NCBI RefSeq assembly: GCF_022201045.2
Contig: NC_068557.1
Span: 32,837,501 to 32,901,500, forward strand
Direction of reading: 5' to 3'
Length of the DNA: 64,000 nucleotides
Source of the DNA: Citrus sinensis
Lineage: Eukaryota > Streptophyta > Magnoliopsida > Sapindales > Rutaceae
Of this stretch, positions 11,374-26,764 are shown in pieces; within the stretch, counting starts at the first letter, position 1; every line of letters starts with the position of its first letter. Under the pieces are notes generated by a model that saw nothing but the letters and a program-made list of their open reading frames with translations, was not told where the DNA came from and searched no databases. The position numbers and the translations under genes were made by a program.

Positions 11374-14176
11374 CGACTAAGTCGATTCGATTCGATTGAT
11401 TGAATCGATCCCACCGATTCAGATCGAATTGAATCAAATCCTATTACAACCCTTCTCTTCTTGTGAAGATGACCAAAAGCGGAAGACAAGTGAGAAGCCC
11501 AAGATACATATAAATCTACTCACAGCTAATTTGCTCACCAGTAGTGTACTTTTTTAACATTAAAAAGCAGTAGTAATAGCAGTAATATTAAAAAATAATA
11601 ATAATAACATTAATAATAATACCAGGCACTAGTACTGCTTGGCTTTGCTTTCTCAGACTCAGATCGAGGGGCCGACGGCAAGGGACACCACAACCGTGGC
11701 AAACGGAGTCTCCGATTTAATCATGATCTTGTTACCTTACATAAATTACCTAAGTAAGTAAGGTACAAAATTATTTCCGATGAAAATTCAACAACAGTGA
11801 AAATAAGGTAATAAAATCTGTTATTTCCACGTTCGTTCTTTAAACATTTACATAACACAACAACATATTACAGGTATATTAATTAGCTAATTAATTCCTC
11901 TCTAAAAAAAAAAAGTTAATTAAAAAGAATTACATACCTGCATAATTTCTTCTTTTTTTCTCTTTACGATTTTCCATATATTTGTGTCTGTAAACATAGG
12001 GATTAGATTACAAGCTATAAAATAGGAAAAATACCAAGTAATTTATATTCTTCTGTCTCTGTCCTTTGCTTTACTTATTTAGATTTATATATTACAGTAT
12101 ATATTATTTGTTTAATTTGATTGCGACTTCCCTGGTTGGCTAGTAGGCAGTCACCTGGTCACCGTCTCACCGAGTTTACCTGACCCGTGTGTATGATAAC
12201 GTAAGCATGCATTGTACATCGTAGCACTGAATCACTTATGGTGATGGTCCCAACTCCCAAAGCCTGATCTGCCTTTTCTATTTACAAAAAGTTTTCTCCT
12301 CTCAAAATCATTAACACAACTTTTGGCGAATGCTGACCGCTGAGAAGTGTTGACAAATCATCCTTCCTCAAATTTTTTGTGCAGTCAGATAAATTTGTGG
12401 TAAATGCTCATCGACAATACCGGATGTTTGGAACTGATGTTAGATAGTTATATCTTAAAAAATACTTCAGTAAAATATTTGATAAATATTAATTATTATA
12501 ATTTAAAAGTTATATTAATATAATTTTTTATTTATTTGATGAAAATTTTATTATATTTTTAATAACAAATATTTATGTTTATAGTTTTTTTTTTTTACAG
12601 TAATTATATCTTAAAAGATCAATCCCAAATAGTTCAATCCCAAATAGGACCTTGGTATAGATTTTGTTATTGGTCGGTAGGACCTTCTTTATGGAATAAG
12701 TAAAGATGGAATTATAAATTTTTATATGAAATAATTTAACTGGTTAGATTAAAAAAACTTCACCTGTATTATTTATTTTGATTATTTTATATCTTATTTA
12801 ATTAATTAATTTAGATCAAATCAATTTTTAGAACCCACAATTTCATTGCCATTTATATACTTATTATAACATAGTAGCTTGCCATTGTAAGCCAAAGACA
12901 GAGAAAGAAATCTCATTTTTGTATATTATGGAGTAAGGGATACTCTACTTTAATAGAGTACAAGTACATCATGGACTTTATTAAAGCCTGAAAGAACTAT
13001 ATAAGTCATATAGTTTAAACAACATTATACAATTATACTATTAAATCATGTAGTTTAATAGCTTTACTTGACTTTAACAAATCTATAACTTAAATTAAAA
13101 CATTTATACACACAACCTTTTCTCATGTGAACGCCTTTTTTTTTTTTCATGTGGACATGTTATTAAGCAAAATGGTCAAATAAAATTAATACAAATACAT
13201 TATCAAATCACATGAATTTAAAGTGAATTGAATATTGATTTTATTAAAATATATGACTTAATAGTACATCCGTATGAATATGTATATATATATATTCACA
13301 GCATGTGAGTATACTCACACCATGAGTACGCTCTTATACCATTGTGAAATACATATTCACACCACTGCCAATTTATCCCGGACTCTAACTTTGAATTGGA
13401 AAATTTTCTCTTATATATATATATATGATCTTCCAATTAGGAGCCCCTAACTATATTAAACTCAAGGCTAAGTTAGAAGCTCCAAAAAAGAACAAACACC
13501 GACGAGAATACTACATTAATTTTTTTTTTTTGTTTTTCAACTTATTTTTAACTTTAATATATGAGTACCTTCATTTTTTTTATAGACATGTTATTAAGTT
13601 ATATTATTTTATAGTTAGTTAAATAATGATTCTATTAAACCATATAGTTAAATAGTAAATTGAAACCAACTTCATTATCATGACTTACACATGGGAACAA
13701 AAATATGAGCACCCATGTAAAAATATTTTATATATATAGAGAGAGAAAGAGGAATCCTTTTTTAACTTAAAATTTTGATTTTAGCTTTATAGCACGCACG
13801 CATAATTTAACAGCTTACACCTAGCATAGACCATAGTAGATTATATGTTTTAACCAAAAAAAAATGAAATAAATGCAACATACCATTGTTATTCTTTTCT
13901 TTTTAATTATTATTATTATTATTATTATAATTTTTTTTTTTTAACTTTCAACAAGCTGCTACTTCATTGAACTATAAAGGCGTCAGCACAACTCTCACAT
14001 TTACAGTCAAACAGACAGAACATCAGGAAAGATTATACAGAAACCAAACAATTCTGAATTTGCACGTATAAACAAGTGACAAATAACCAAAGAAAAAAGA
14101 ACATTGAAGAATATTATAAACCATAGGCAAATAAACAGGCTCCAATCAAGTTGGTAAAATAGCATATCCTCAACTC
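11374..14176. other. Intergenic region between VARICOSE and RABB1
   Basis: About 2.8 kb of AT-rich DNA. The first few hundred bases hold the VARICOSE 5' UTR and promoter (minus strand). A weak MITE-like pair of ends lies at about 12421-12651. The last ~190 bases are probably the RABB1 3' UTR. There are many poly-A/T and TA runs but no open frame that looks coding. Confidence 0.5.
12421..12651. mobile_element. Possible small Tourist-like MITE remnant
   Basis: Left edge 'ggatgtttggaactgatgtt' and right edge 'caatcccaaataggacc' are loosely inverted (TTTGGaACTG versus TTTGGGATTG), around a ~230-bp AT-rich core. No clean target duplication was identified, so the call is weak. Confidence 0.3.
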
Positions 14177-16045
<1,869 letters not shown>

Positions 16046-16260
16046 GTTTGTTTGATTGATGAGGACCGATCAATCAGGAGTCAATTTATTTATGGATTTC
16101 ACTTTTGATTTAGAACAGGAGGAAACGAGAAAGGAAACGATTTGAAACAACTTGGAAAAATAATAAGAGGTACAAAATTATTTTTAACTACTACTACTAC
16201 TAAGGCGTGTTCATTAGTTTTAAGTTTAGTTTTTCCAACCAGGCAACCCTATAAATATAA

Positions 16261-16872
16261 GGGTAATTTTTAAAAACCTCCCCTGAAGTTTGCGCTTGTT
16301 GCAAGTAGATGGTGAGAATTCGTTTATTTATAAAAAATTTCCTATTGTCAGTTAATTTTTACATTGACTGTTAGTTGACTATACAAAGATAATATTACCC
16401 TTAACAATAGTTTATAGACTGACATAACTAAAAAAAAACTAAAATTATTGACTATTTTACCCTCTTTAAATTATTGATATTTCCTTAAAGTTCCTACAAA
16501 AAAGATAAAATTAAAAACTTAAAAAATCCTCTTTAAATTATTGATATTTCCTTAAAGTTCCTATAAGAAAGATAAAATTAAAAACTTAAAAATGAAATAG
16601 TCATAATAATTACTTATAATATTGTAAATCTTTAGAATTGATAAAGATAAAATTATCAAAAAATAAGGTTTGTGCTTTTCACGCCAATAATTTCAGTTTT
16701 TTTTTAATTATGTCAGTCTACAAACTGTAGTTAAGGGTAATATTATCTTTGCACAGTCAACTAACGGTCAAGGTAAAAATTAACTGACGGTAAGTTTTTT
16801 TATAAATAAATAGATTCTCGCCATCTACTTGCAACAAGCCCAAACTTCAGGGGAGGTTTTTAAAAATTACCC
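16261..16872. mobile_element. Mutator-type MITE with long terminal inverted repeats
   Basis: 612-bp non-coding element. Left end 'gggtaatttttaaaaacctc' and right end 'gaggtttttaaaaattaccc' are inverted, and the inverted homology continues inward for over 150 bases on each side, leaving only a short core. It is flanked by a perfect 10-bp direct repeat 'ataaatataa' (16251-16260 and 16873-16882), the size expected of MULE insertions (9-11 bp). A ~67-bp tandem duplication lies inside (16461-16594). Its ends share CCTCCCCTGA(A/G)GTTT with the element at 52023-53450, so both belong to one superfamily group. The remaining bases of the intergene (16046-16250 and 16883-17370) show no gene and probably hold the RABB1 promoter and subtilase 3' UTR. 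Confidence 0.85.
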
Positions 16873-17370
16873 ATAAATATAATATACACTTGGCGTCCTC
16901 GCTGTCATCTCTCCACTAGAGTGGGCCCCATCGCTTTCTTTGGGTAATCAATTACGTTTCGCATCGTAAATTTTTATAACGTGCAACTTTTTTTTTTTTT
17001 CAATTCCCTTCAGATCATTATTGGGTTTTAATTATGGCTTGGCTTTGGAGTGCTATATGAATAATCCTCTTTCAGCGGTGAAGAGTCTATTCCAAGTTAC
17101 ACCGCCACCGAGCCAAATTTCAGACCACACTTCATGAGCTAAATATATTTGGGAAACTAATATATTGTATTGCAATTTCTTCTTAATTCGTCCCAAAATT
17201 CAGAATGTAAATGTCAACGTCACGTTTACTAAGCCCAGAAGAGAAATGAGAAATCAAACTTATTTCTTCTATCTATCTCACTGAAAACTGATTTTCCTAA
17301 TCGAGAATTCAACTAATCCTACTGTTCAAAAGAGAATAAAATACTTATAATATCTCTCTATTTGTCATAG

Positions 17371-20300
17371 TCAGGCCCCAGACTCGGCCTCGGCTTGAGC
17401 CTGATTAACGACAATTGGGCTCCTAACATAGTGTTTTCCATCTGTCCAAGTAAGCTCCCCGAATCTATAGTTATCAGGTGCACCGGACCACTTTGGTTTC
17501 AGAGTCACCTTGAAGCTCTTCTCTTCCCCAATTTTCTTAAATGCCAAGATTTTGGGTTCAACAGAAACTGAGATTCCTAGTGGTTCACGGACACTGGCTG
17601 CATAATTGCTTGGTGATCCAACATTCTTCAGTTTTCGAGACAATGTTACAGAGCCTGAGATCATAGGGACTGAAATTGAAGGGTAGTTAAAGTCCTCGAG
17701 ATTAGCTGATTTCGAACATTCATATTGAGTTCCAAAGAACCGTTTAATCGTGGTCTGGTTATACCCAATGGAACAAAGAAAGTCCAAGTAATCATCTTCG
17801 CTTAAGTCATAGACCAATCCTGGATCCATGGCACGATTTGGTCTGATGTGGCCAGAGCCATAACTGAATGGTGTCGCCTTCTTAAAGGATCCATCACGCA
17901 TTGGATTCGCAGTGTTGTCCCTTGTTCTTGCAGTGGTCATTATAGCAGATCTGATTGCAGACGGACTCCAATCTGGGTGTGCTGTCTTAAGAAGCCCAAC
18001 AACACCGGCAACGTGAGGGCAAGACATAGATGTGCCTGACATTATGTTATAAGGAATCCTGCGTGTATCATAGGGTAGCTCTGTCGCGCCTATTGCTCCA
18101 GTAAAAGCAGCTATGATATTCACTCCTGGTGCAGTGATATCAGGCTGCAATGTTGATAGATATAATAAGAATGTTTCATTTAAAGCTCCTCCAATCACCA
18201 ATTCCAATGCAAAATTAATTTGAAACCAAGATTAAAGAAGAACCTTGAGGATCTCTGGTGTAATCTTGTTTGGCCCAGCAGAGGAGAATGATGCCATGAA
18301 CGGCGAGGGCTTCGCATTCAAGTATGTTGATGGTGACGTAATGTATCCCATCGGATTACTGTGATCGCGTCACAAAAATCATAAGATAATTGACAAAACA
18401 TTCATTCATACACATCTATATACATAGTCCTGAATGGAATGGAGGGAGTGATATACGTACTCTGAAGATTTGATGTAGTCCAAGACTTTAACACCATCTT
18501 TATAAGTGATCTGTGATGCTGGGAGGAAATGAGGATCCGCAGTAATTTCATTACCGCTCGACTTATCATTGCAAAGGATCATCCCTACTGCACCAGCCAC
18601 AGCTGCTTGTCTTCCCTTGTCCACTCTGGCAGTGTCGCCCCTAAGACAGACCAAAATTTTACCCTTAACCTTTTCATGATCCAGTGCTCCAGTCTTGCAG
18701 AGCGATCTGTGCGTTGCAAAATAATAATAATAATAATAGTCAAGTTAATGACAAATAAAATGATGTATAAAAAGACAGTAAATTCAACGTAATAGTCGAG
18801 AATTTGTTCTTACGCTGCAGTGTCGTCTGCATTTGCAGCTTTAGCCTGCAAACCAGTAATAAGTGGATAGAATGTATCATTTGGAAGGGATTTGGAAAGG
18901 CTTGTTCCCTGTTATTAATGAAATAGAAAAACATGAATTATTATGACATAGAGACAACATGTAGAAAGTAGGCAAGGAGACCAACGATCGAAAAATTTGT
19001 GAATGAAGGGACAAACTTTGAATCGCTGCCCATTTCGGAGTTCAACAAAATTCTGGAACTCCCGGTCCAAGGTGCTTGCACCAACAGTGATGATCCAAGG
19101 TGAAACATTAGTGACGGTTCCAAGTTCCGGTCCAGAATTTGCAGCAGAGCATACAACAACAATGCCGTGCTTAACAGCATGAAATGCCCCAATGGCAGTG
19201 CCATCATTAAAGTAATCAGCAGGATCCCCACCAAGTGAGACAGAAATCACATCAACTCCATCGTGTATGGCCATGTCAAAGCCTTTCAAGATATCAGCGT
19301 CAAAGCATTGGCCGTCAGACACTTGAGGCCAGCACACCTTGTAAGCAGCAACTCTGGCCTTAGGGGAACCACCTTTGGCAGTTCCATTGCCCATGCCGAA
19401 GACATTTACTCCTGGAACTAAGTTGCCACCTGCTGTTGATAGAGTGTGAGTCCCGTGTCCTTCATGGTCACGCGCAGTGTTATTGAAATTGACGGAAATG
19501 TTGTGTTGTTTTACATAGGCAGCATAAGCTCTGTTGAAGTATCTTGCTCCTATGAGTTTCCTGAAATTAACATAATTTTAACATGTCAAGATACATATGT
19601 CTTTGAATTAATGAATTCTAAAATCTAAATTTCAGTTTCAGGTAGCTGCGTGCAGGTACAGTGAAAGAAGACTGTGACATATTCTAACAACATAGATACA
19701 ATCTAACAATCAGCAATTATTTGAAGGTTGTTTGCCAAATTTACGTACGTTAGTTTATTTTATCATCAAGTAAATGGTTTCTGTAAAGACAAAACGATAA
19801 GAGAAAACAAGAGTCTTATGCAGCAATCTTTGAACATACATGATAAATGTTAGGTAATCAAAAGAAAGTGAGCATTGATTAAGGGGTTGCTATGGACCCT
19901 TAGAATTAAATATTTTAATTCTGACCGTGTGCGTACTTTACCTCTACATCACTCCAATAATATAATTATGGAGAGGTTTTACTGTACATATATAATAAAT
20001 ATGAGTTTTAAAATCTTAAAAAATGCATGTTGATACAAATTCTTAGAAATCAAAATATTATCCTAACTTACTATAAATTTTGCATATGTATTTATGTGCC
20101 AAATGCTGTAATTTGTTAAAATCCAAAAAAGATATTACACCATATTCAATGCGGCAAGCTCTTGTATTTTGATTCATGTTTTCTCTTGACTATATTGTAT
20201 TTTGGTTCAATAAACAGTGAATGGTCTTATAACTATATGACAATTTCTGTTATTTTTAATATAGTAAGGAATTCCTTAGGAAATTCTAACATTTATGTTT

Positions 20301-21484
20301 TATATTTTAGTCTATCCTTAAATATTTTTATATAATAGAAATTATCCAATCTGATTAGGAAAGCTATCAGATATGGTCTATTGCATCGCATGGTGTAATA
20401 ATTTTTAGATCAGCACTCATAGATTAGAGGGGGTCGGGGATGTGCATGGCTGACCTGTTGCAACGAACGCCCTCTTTAGTGCTATTTTGACATGTACCTT
20501 TCCATCTTGATGGAACGGGTCCATATCCTTCGTCACTGAAGCTTTTTGATTCGGGCCAAACACCTACCGAGCCGCAGTTAGTTTATAATCAGAAATCCCA
20601 GATAAATAACAGACACCCTTCTCCAATATATTACGTTATATAACAAAGAATTGAATTATATAAAATAAATAAAAAAATAAATAAATGGTGTATATACCCG
20701 TATCAAGGTTTGCTATGATTATATCTTCGCCGAATCTGCCTTTTCCCCATGCGGAACTGGAATGGATAACCCCGTTGTTTTCAAGTAACATAAAATCCCA
20801 TGAACGTGTTGTATGTAATTTTTTCCCTTTGTTAGGGAAAATTGATACAACATCTGGATGCTCTGAACATATATATATACATAGTTTAGTTTACTTTTTT
20901 TTTTAAATGTTAGCAGATAAATAAATGTTGACTATAAAATGCATTTTGAGTTTAATTACTTGCAATCTCGGCTGCCTCTTCTTCTTCAAGGGTAGCAGCA
21001 AAACCATTAATATGGTTCTGGTATGAGTAAAAGATTGCGTCTCTGGCCTTTTCAGTACTGCATGCCATGCATGTACACAACAAGTGCAGATATATGCATA
21101 AGAGGAATAAAACCGAAAGGTGATATCAAATTAAACTGCATTGCATGTATATATATATACCTTCCCAAGAATGATCCAAGAAACTCATGATGAGAATCAG
21201 TTACACGATCAAGATCAGCCGTCGTCACTTCTGGGCCATGAGCATGTGACCCCAAGTATACAACATAAGACTTTTTTTTAACAAACAGATAAGAGAAACA
21301 AAGATTAGATTAGTTGAAAACCAATACGTGCATATTGCGAACGATCGACCATTAATAATTAAATTAAATTAAAGAGAGTACGCACCTGTTTGATTGCAAA
21401 AGAAGGCGGCGCCTGGAACAATGAGATTAGGGTGTAACAAAGGACAAACAATGAAAGCTTTGAGATTGGAAACCACATTGTCAT
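17371..21484 (-). CDS. Subtilisin-like serine protease, SBT5 type, secreted
   Basis: Ten exons (21484-21386, 21270-21161, 21057-20960, 20862-20698, 20563-20455, 19560-19017, 18908-18814, 18706-18461, 18358-18244, 18144-17371) join in phase to 784 residues. Order: signal peptide ('[13 protein letters not shown]', cut near PSFA), inhibitor I9 prodomain ('[12 protein letters not shown]' to '[20 protein letters not shown]'), S8 catalytic domain with Asp in 'ANLDTGVWPES', His in '[10 protein letters not shown]', oxyanion Asn in 'AANSGPE', PA domain ('[13 protein letters not shown]'), Ser in '[13 protein letters not shown]', and fibronectin-III-like tail ending near 'VRSPIVVNQ'. All catalytic residues are present. 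By family knowledge it matures in the secretory pathway and acts in the apoplast. Sequence is closest in feel to SBT5.3/AIR3. A second in-frame ATG lies two codons in; the first is chosen. Confidence 0.94.
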
Positions 21485-21582
21485 TGTGGTGAGATTTCAG
21501 GTTCACAAATTAAAATGATAATGAAACCAGTAGTTCAGTTGTGTAGTTTAATTACAAATCTCTTCTGCCGGGATACGACTTG

Positions 21583-21590
21583 TTTTATAA
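21583..21590 (-). promoter_or_regulatory. TATA box of the subtilase gene
   Basis: TTATAAAA on the minus strand about 100 bases before the start codon of the subtilase. Spacing leaves room for a ~65-base 5' UTR. Confidence 0.5.
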
Positions 21591-21599
21591 ACCAAAGTG

Positions 21600-22545
21600 A
21601 GATGATCAGAAATATTAGCATCCCCTGATTTAAGCAGAGAAGATACTCCAACTCTCTATGACTCTATCCATTACTCTCCCTCTCTAACTCTCCCTCTATA
21701 TGTTAGTAGACAAGTCAGATACCTAGCTATTTCAATCTCCAAACAGAAGAAATTAAAGGAGAATCCTAGAATTTATGGAATTAATAATTCAGATTAGGAA
21801 TGAAGTCCGACTTAGGAGGACAGGTCACGGCCATCTGTTTTCTTCTGTAGAAAGATATTTACTCATTAATTAAAATCCAATCAAAATTAGAATAGTTGGA
21901 TATGAAGATAATGACAATCCAAATAGTTGACGTTGGCCATCAATCCCCAATTACAATTTGTACACAGTAATTGTAATTATTGTTACTTTCTTTCTTTATA
22001 TGAAAATGAAAAACTTCAAAATCATATGATGATAAAGATCAGTCTCGACCGGGCTTTCCAATCTCCATGCACAAGCTCCGACCTCTAAATTCGTTCGTCA
22101 ATGTTATAGATTATCTTCTTTTACGTAGCTGATAATTGTTATTATTAATAAACGGATAAAGGAACATATAATTTTTTTTTTGAGAAAAATTAAAATAATT
22201 GTTTATATATTAATCCTTGTATTTGAACAGATATTTATATGTAATGCAAGAAATATATAATAAATAGATAGGGCTATTTACACTCCAAAAATTATCCTAA
22301 TACTCATCTACTAAATTGAAAATATTGAATTCTAATTTATATATACAATCTTTAAAATGCCAAAAAAAAAAAAAACTCACTAAAACTTTTTAAATTAATT
22401 ATCTTTATTTGCTCTACACACTCATAAAATTACTATAAACACTCTTTTTTTTTGTTTAATAAAAATGATTTATTTAGTTAGATAATCAATTATTACATTA
22501 AAAATCAATTTACTTGCCTCTTAAGTGTTAACCACTATACATGAA
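21600..22545. other. Promoter and intergenic DNA upstream of the subtilase
   Basis: AT-rich, with a CT-rich patch near 21670-21700. No coding frame and no paired repeat ends were recognised. Confidence 0.45.
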
Positions 22546-22548
22546 TTA

Positions 22549-23214
22549 GGGTCAGTTTGGGATTGCGGAGGCTGATGAAATAAGATGTTTGTCCTATGCA
22601 GATGGAATAAGCTACTGATTAAAAAAATAATTTGGTGTTTGGTAAACTGTGCTGTTGCGGTTGTCGTGAGTATGAAAAGTAGAGTATATGCGTTTGATAA
22701 ATTTTATTACGAAAGTATTGTTTTATTATATAATGACAAAAATAAATATAAACTTTAATTGTTTTTTTTAAGAGTATGTTTAATAAATTGTTTAGACATA
22801 TATTTTTTTTCTTAAATATGTAATATAGGTTAAACTTTAAAAGGCATAGTTATGAAATTAGAATATGAACTTACTAGATTAAAACTAAAGAGAACGTACA
22901 TGGTTATGACGGTAACTAAATTATGACAGTAATATGATATCTGATGATTTATATTTAACGGTTTATGGATAAGTGAGATACAATTATTTTTTTAATTAAA
23001 ATATAAGGTTATAATATGAATTTTAAAAAGGTGTGATAGCTTATTAAATAAGTTACTTATGAAAAATAACTCCCTCCCTGCTTTTAAAAACTGTTGACAA
23101 AATAGAAAAAATTATGAAATAAGCTGATTTTATAAAATTTACTAAACACTATTTTTATAAAAAATTATGAAATAAATAGTTTATTAAATTTCAACCGCAC
23201 TCCCAATTTGACCC
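22549..23214. mobile_element. PIF/Harbinger (Tourist-like) MITE
   Basis: 666-bp AT-rich element. Left terminus 'gggtcagtttgggattgcgg' and right terminus 'ccgcactcccaatttgaccc' are inverted repeats with few mismatches, and they are flanked by the 3-bp direct repeat TTA (22546-22548, 23215-23217), the preferred Harbinger target. No transposase frame remains, so it depended on a partner in trans. Confidence 0.8.
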
Positions 23215-23670
23215 TTAATCAATGTTAAAAATGGTTGTCTCCAATGGTTTCAAATCCAGCAAAGTTATTCACCAGATATCTGGTTGTTGGCAGTCCTGAG
23301 CATCAAGTGTTAATACCAGCAGCTGAAATTAATAAATGCCTAAGTCTCAACTACGTCCAAAGGAATTGACCAATTACTTGGAGACATGTCAAGTTTCCAA
23401 ATTCATATATAAAATATCGGCAAAGCGTACAGAGGACAGCCAAGAGAGCAAACCTCTCAAACAAAATAATTAGACAAACAAAAGGCATGAAAGTAGCAGC
23501 CAAAAATTATGAATAATTGTACTTTCTATACTCTATACTGCAGCGTACAAAATACGGGTAAATTAGAAAGAAACAGGTCGATTGTTAAGCCTTGAGTTAT
23601 TTCTTTAAGTTGAAATTGACAATAAGGATATTGCTAGTTTTTTTACCTACTTAAATCAATATATACCATT

Positions 23671-24347
23671 TAGGGATGGTAAAATCCTCCACGAATTTGG
23701 GGCTCCACCCCAAATGGAGAAAATTTTAAATAATTTTTGAGGAATGGAGTGCGGAATGAGGGATAAATAATCCCCAGATTCTTAACTGAGTGTGGTTTGG
23801 TTTTGTACTTTCCACCCCTACCCCAATCCCCATTATATATAAATATTTTTTTAATTCTTATTTAATAATTTTTGTTTTATCAAATATAATGTTAATTAAT
23901 AATTTTTTTATTTTTATGTAATATAAACAGGATATAACTAAAAGAAAACCATGCAATATAATTCTTTTTTTACTTTAAAACATTGTTATTTTTTTTCTCT
24001 CTTATGGTGCTAGTCTCTTCAAACATTTTTCAATTTTTATATTATTTTAAGATATTATTTTAAATTTTTAGAGTTTTTTTAAATAATTTAAATACTTTAT
24101 AATATGGTGATAATTTTATTTTAAGCATCTAATTTTTAATTTACTGAAATTATGTATTTATACCTACTATAAAATAGGTAAATAGGGAATAAGGTGGGGA
24201 TAGAGAAATCATTCTCTACATTGGGATTCCCCATCCCATCCCACTAAATTTACTGGGGAATGGGATGAGGAATAGAGGCAAAAATTTTTAGTGGGGTGGA
24301 GAATGGGGTAGGCCACCCCACCCCAGCTCACTCCATTGTCATCTCTA
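23671..24347. mobile_element. hAT-type non-autonomous element
   Basis: Starts 'tagggatggtaaaat' and ends 'attgtcatctcta', i.e. the TAGGGATG(G)CAA-type hAT terminus, with an inner pair of C/G-rich segments ('gggctccaccccaaatgg' versus 'gtggggtggagaatgggg') also inverted. It is flanked by 8-bp direct repeats 'ataccatt' / 'atatcatt' (7 of 8 match). Length is 677 bp and no transposase was seen. Confidence 0.75.
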
Positions 24348-24759
24348 ATATCATTTACCACTACTATTTTTATAATAATCAATACTCCTGATACCATAAT
24401 TTTACAGTATTATTGTTATTTTCAAAAACACCTTTATATTTATTTTTAATTAAATACATTATATAAATAAAAATAAAAATAAAAAGATTTAAATAATTAA
24501 AATATGAAATATAGGTTTCAGTGTGAATAACAAAATTAATAGTAAAATATTTTCTTATAGTTATTGTTATTTTAAAACTTTTTCTTATAATAAGTACATA
24601 TTTTATATTTCATAACAAAATATAATTATTTTAATTATTGGAGAATTCATGTCAAGTTGGGTCTCTTACGAGGCAAAAGGCATAGAAGAAACATCAAATA
24701 ATTGAAGTAAAAAATTACTGATTCTTTGTTTTGTAAACTAAAAAATTAAAAAGATGTCT

Positions 24760-25790
24760 AAAATAGGAAGATATTTTATAATATTTAGGATTTTATTATT
24801 TTAGGGAGTCTTTTAATTTTTTTTTAACCAGATTACTTATTAGAGTCTTACCTAGTATGAAATTGGAGTACTTTTTCTCCCTAGGTGGGGTTCTCCTACT
24901 TGATTTAATATAGGTAGTGGATATGCTCTATTATAAATTGAGTGTTTATGTAAAATTTTGATAATTTATTTCAAAAAAGTTTGTGTGTCCCAATGGGAAT
25001 TCTCTAAAACCTTGTTTTTCATTTAGCTACCATGTCTGCCATGATATTTGACATCAAAGCAAGAATCATTTCTAATCGCTTTGCCAGCGACGATTAGAGA
25101 GTGAGCACTCTAATAATAGAAGTTATCAAAATTGTTGTCCAGATGAGTGTATAAGAAGCCGCTCTCCTAATGACGATTAGGGAGTGAGGGCTCCACTATC
25201 AAAGTATAGTACAATCGTTGTACAAGATCTATTCTAACAACTTCTATTCGAGGCTCTGATTCATGAAAACTTCAATTTGGGGAACTGATATGTGATTTGA
25301 TGGGAGGTTTTGACAGCACCAAGAATCAAGATCAATGCCATGGAGGTATTAGTGTGCCTGTAACACACAGTACGATGACTTAAAGATAAGTTTTTGACTA
25401 TCCACCGAACCCATTCTTTCAAAGAAACTGAAGGTAGGTGTTCTAAATATCAAGATTCATCATGCTGATGATCCCTAATCTTTTTAGAGAAAAATTAAGG
25501 ACGAGTTTTTTTCAAGTGGAGGAGCCTAATGTAGGATGATATGTTAGGCTTTATTATTTTAGGGAGTCTTTTAATTTTTTTTAACTTGGTTTTTTTTTTT
25601 TTTTTGGGTTAAAGTCATATTTGGTATGAAATTAGAATTTTTTTTTTCTTATTTAGGTGAAATTCTCTTTCTAGGTTTGCTCTATTATAATTTATCATTT
25701 TTTTAACTTATTTTTCTCAATGGACATTCTTTGAAACCTTACGTTTCATTTATCTACCATGTTTTCCGCTACATTAATCTCACATCTGTC
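24760..25790. mobile_element. Old, degraded LTR retrotransposon fossil, probably Ty3/Gypsy
   Basis: Two diverged direct copies of an LTR-like sequence (about 24765-25040 and 25530-25775) sharing 'tattattttagggagtcttt', with the same order of further matching blocks. Between them are ~490 bases of remnant internal sequence, whose right edge resembles the end of a Gypsy-type polyprotein region. It is broken throughout and most of the internal region is lost. The divergence of the two copies suggests an old insertion. Exact borders and target duplication were not resolved. Confidence 0.55.
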
Positions 25791-26600
25791 GTCAGACATA
25801 TATATTGAGTTCCTCCTTAAGGAGTTGGGAAGAAAAATATTAGGTTTAAGAATAAGAGAATTGCATGTTGATTTAGTGTGCTAAATGGGTGTTTGAAGCA
25901 ATAATGTTATATTTATTCATAATAAATTGTCCCTTAAGAGCAATTTACATCATAATTATTTTTGTATAAATTTTACATCAATTTATATCTCAAATATTTT
26001 TATGTATTTTATTTAAAACTTAGATGGAACCGTATTGTTTATGTTCATTAAATAATTTCCTCCGCTTGATCATGTTCCGGTGGTTACAACGGGGGACATG
26101 ATGATTACCACGAGAAAATCAGCCAAACCTCCCTTTATTGGGAAAAAGTAATTAAAACCCGTCATGGACAAATATGTTTGCGATGTGATGATCGGATATA
26201 AATTATAATAATCGGTGCTTTCTTAATTATCGTGGTGATTCGGCAACTTCATTCGTCACTTTTTTTTTTTTTTTTTTATTAATCCCCTTAATGTTTTCAA
26301 CCTAACGTTTGGGAAGGGACGTGTGAAACATAGCGTAAATAATTGACACTTTGGAAAAAAAAAATAGAAAAAACTTGTTCCCTAAGGAGATTCAAAACTC
26401 AAAAGTCATGAGTTCACTCAGCTTTTGTGACCTATTCCTAGCTACCAGTACCAGGAAATTAAAGAAGTCTCTCTGTAGGACAAACCCATGCGGCATTCCA
26501 TACATTGACTGACTAACGCGGTTTCCACAGCAGTAATTTCCAGGACACAGCACAAGCGACGACAGCTTGTGTCTGTGTTAAGCTTGCTTATGTTTGTTAT
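25791..26600. other. Intergenic DNA upstream of the HMA-domain gene
   Basis: AT-rich sequence with poly-T/A runs. The last ~200 bases are the likely promoter of the small HMA gene. No other gene was seen. Confidence 0.45.
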
Positions 26601-26610
26601 TATATATAAG
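26601..26610 (+). promoter_or_regulatory. TATA box of the HMA-domain gene
   Basis: 'tatatataag' followed ~165 bases later by the start codon. A long poly-T run (26660-26684) lies in the inferred 5' UTR. Confidence 0.55.
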
Positions 26611-26764
26611 GGAGGCGTTCCTCAATTGGTCTCTGATATGTGTAGTTCTGCAGCTGTTAGTGTTTTTTTTTTTTTTTTTTTTTTCTTCAAATTTCCAAAT
26701 TGTAAACATCATTCCAGATTATAAAATTGCTCCTTACTTGATCGATCGGAAATTAATTAAGAAA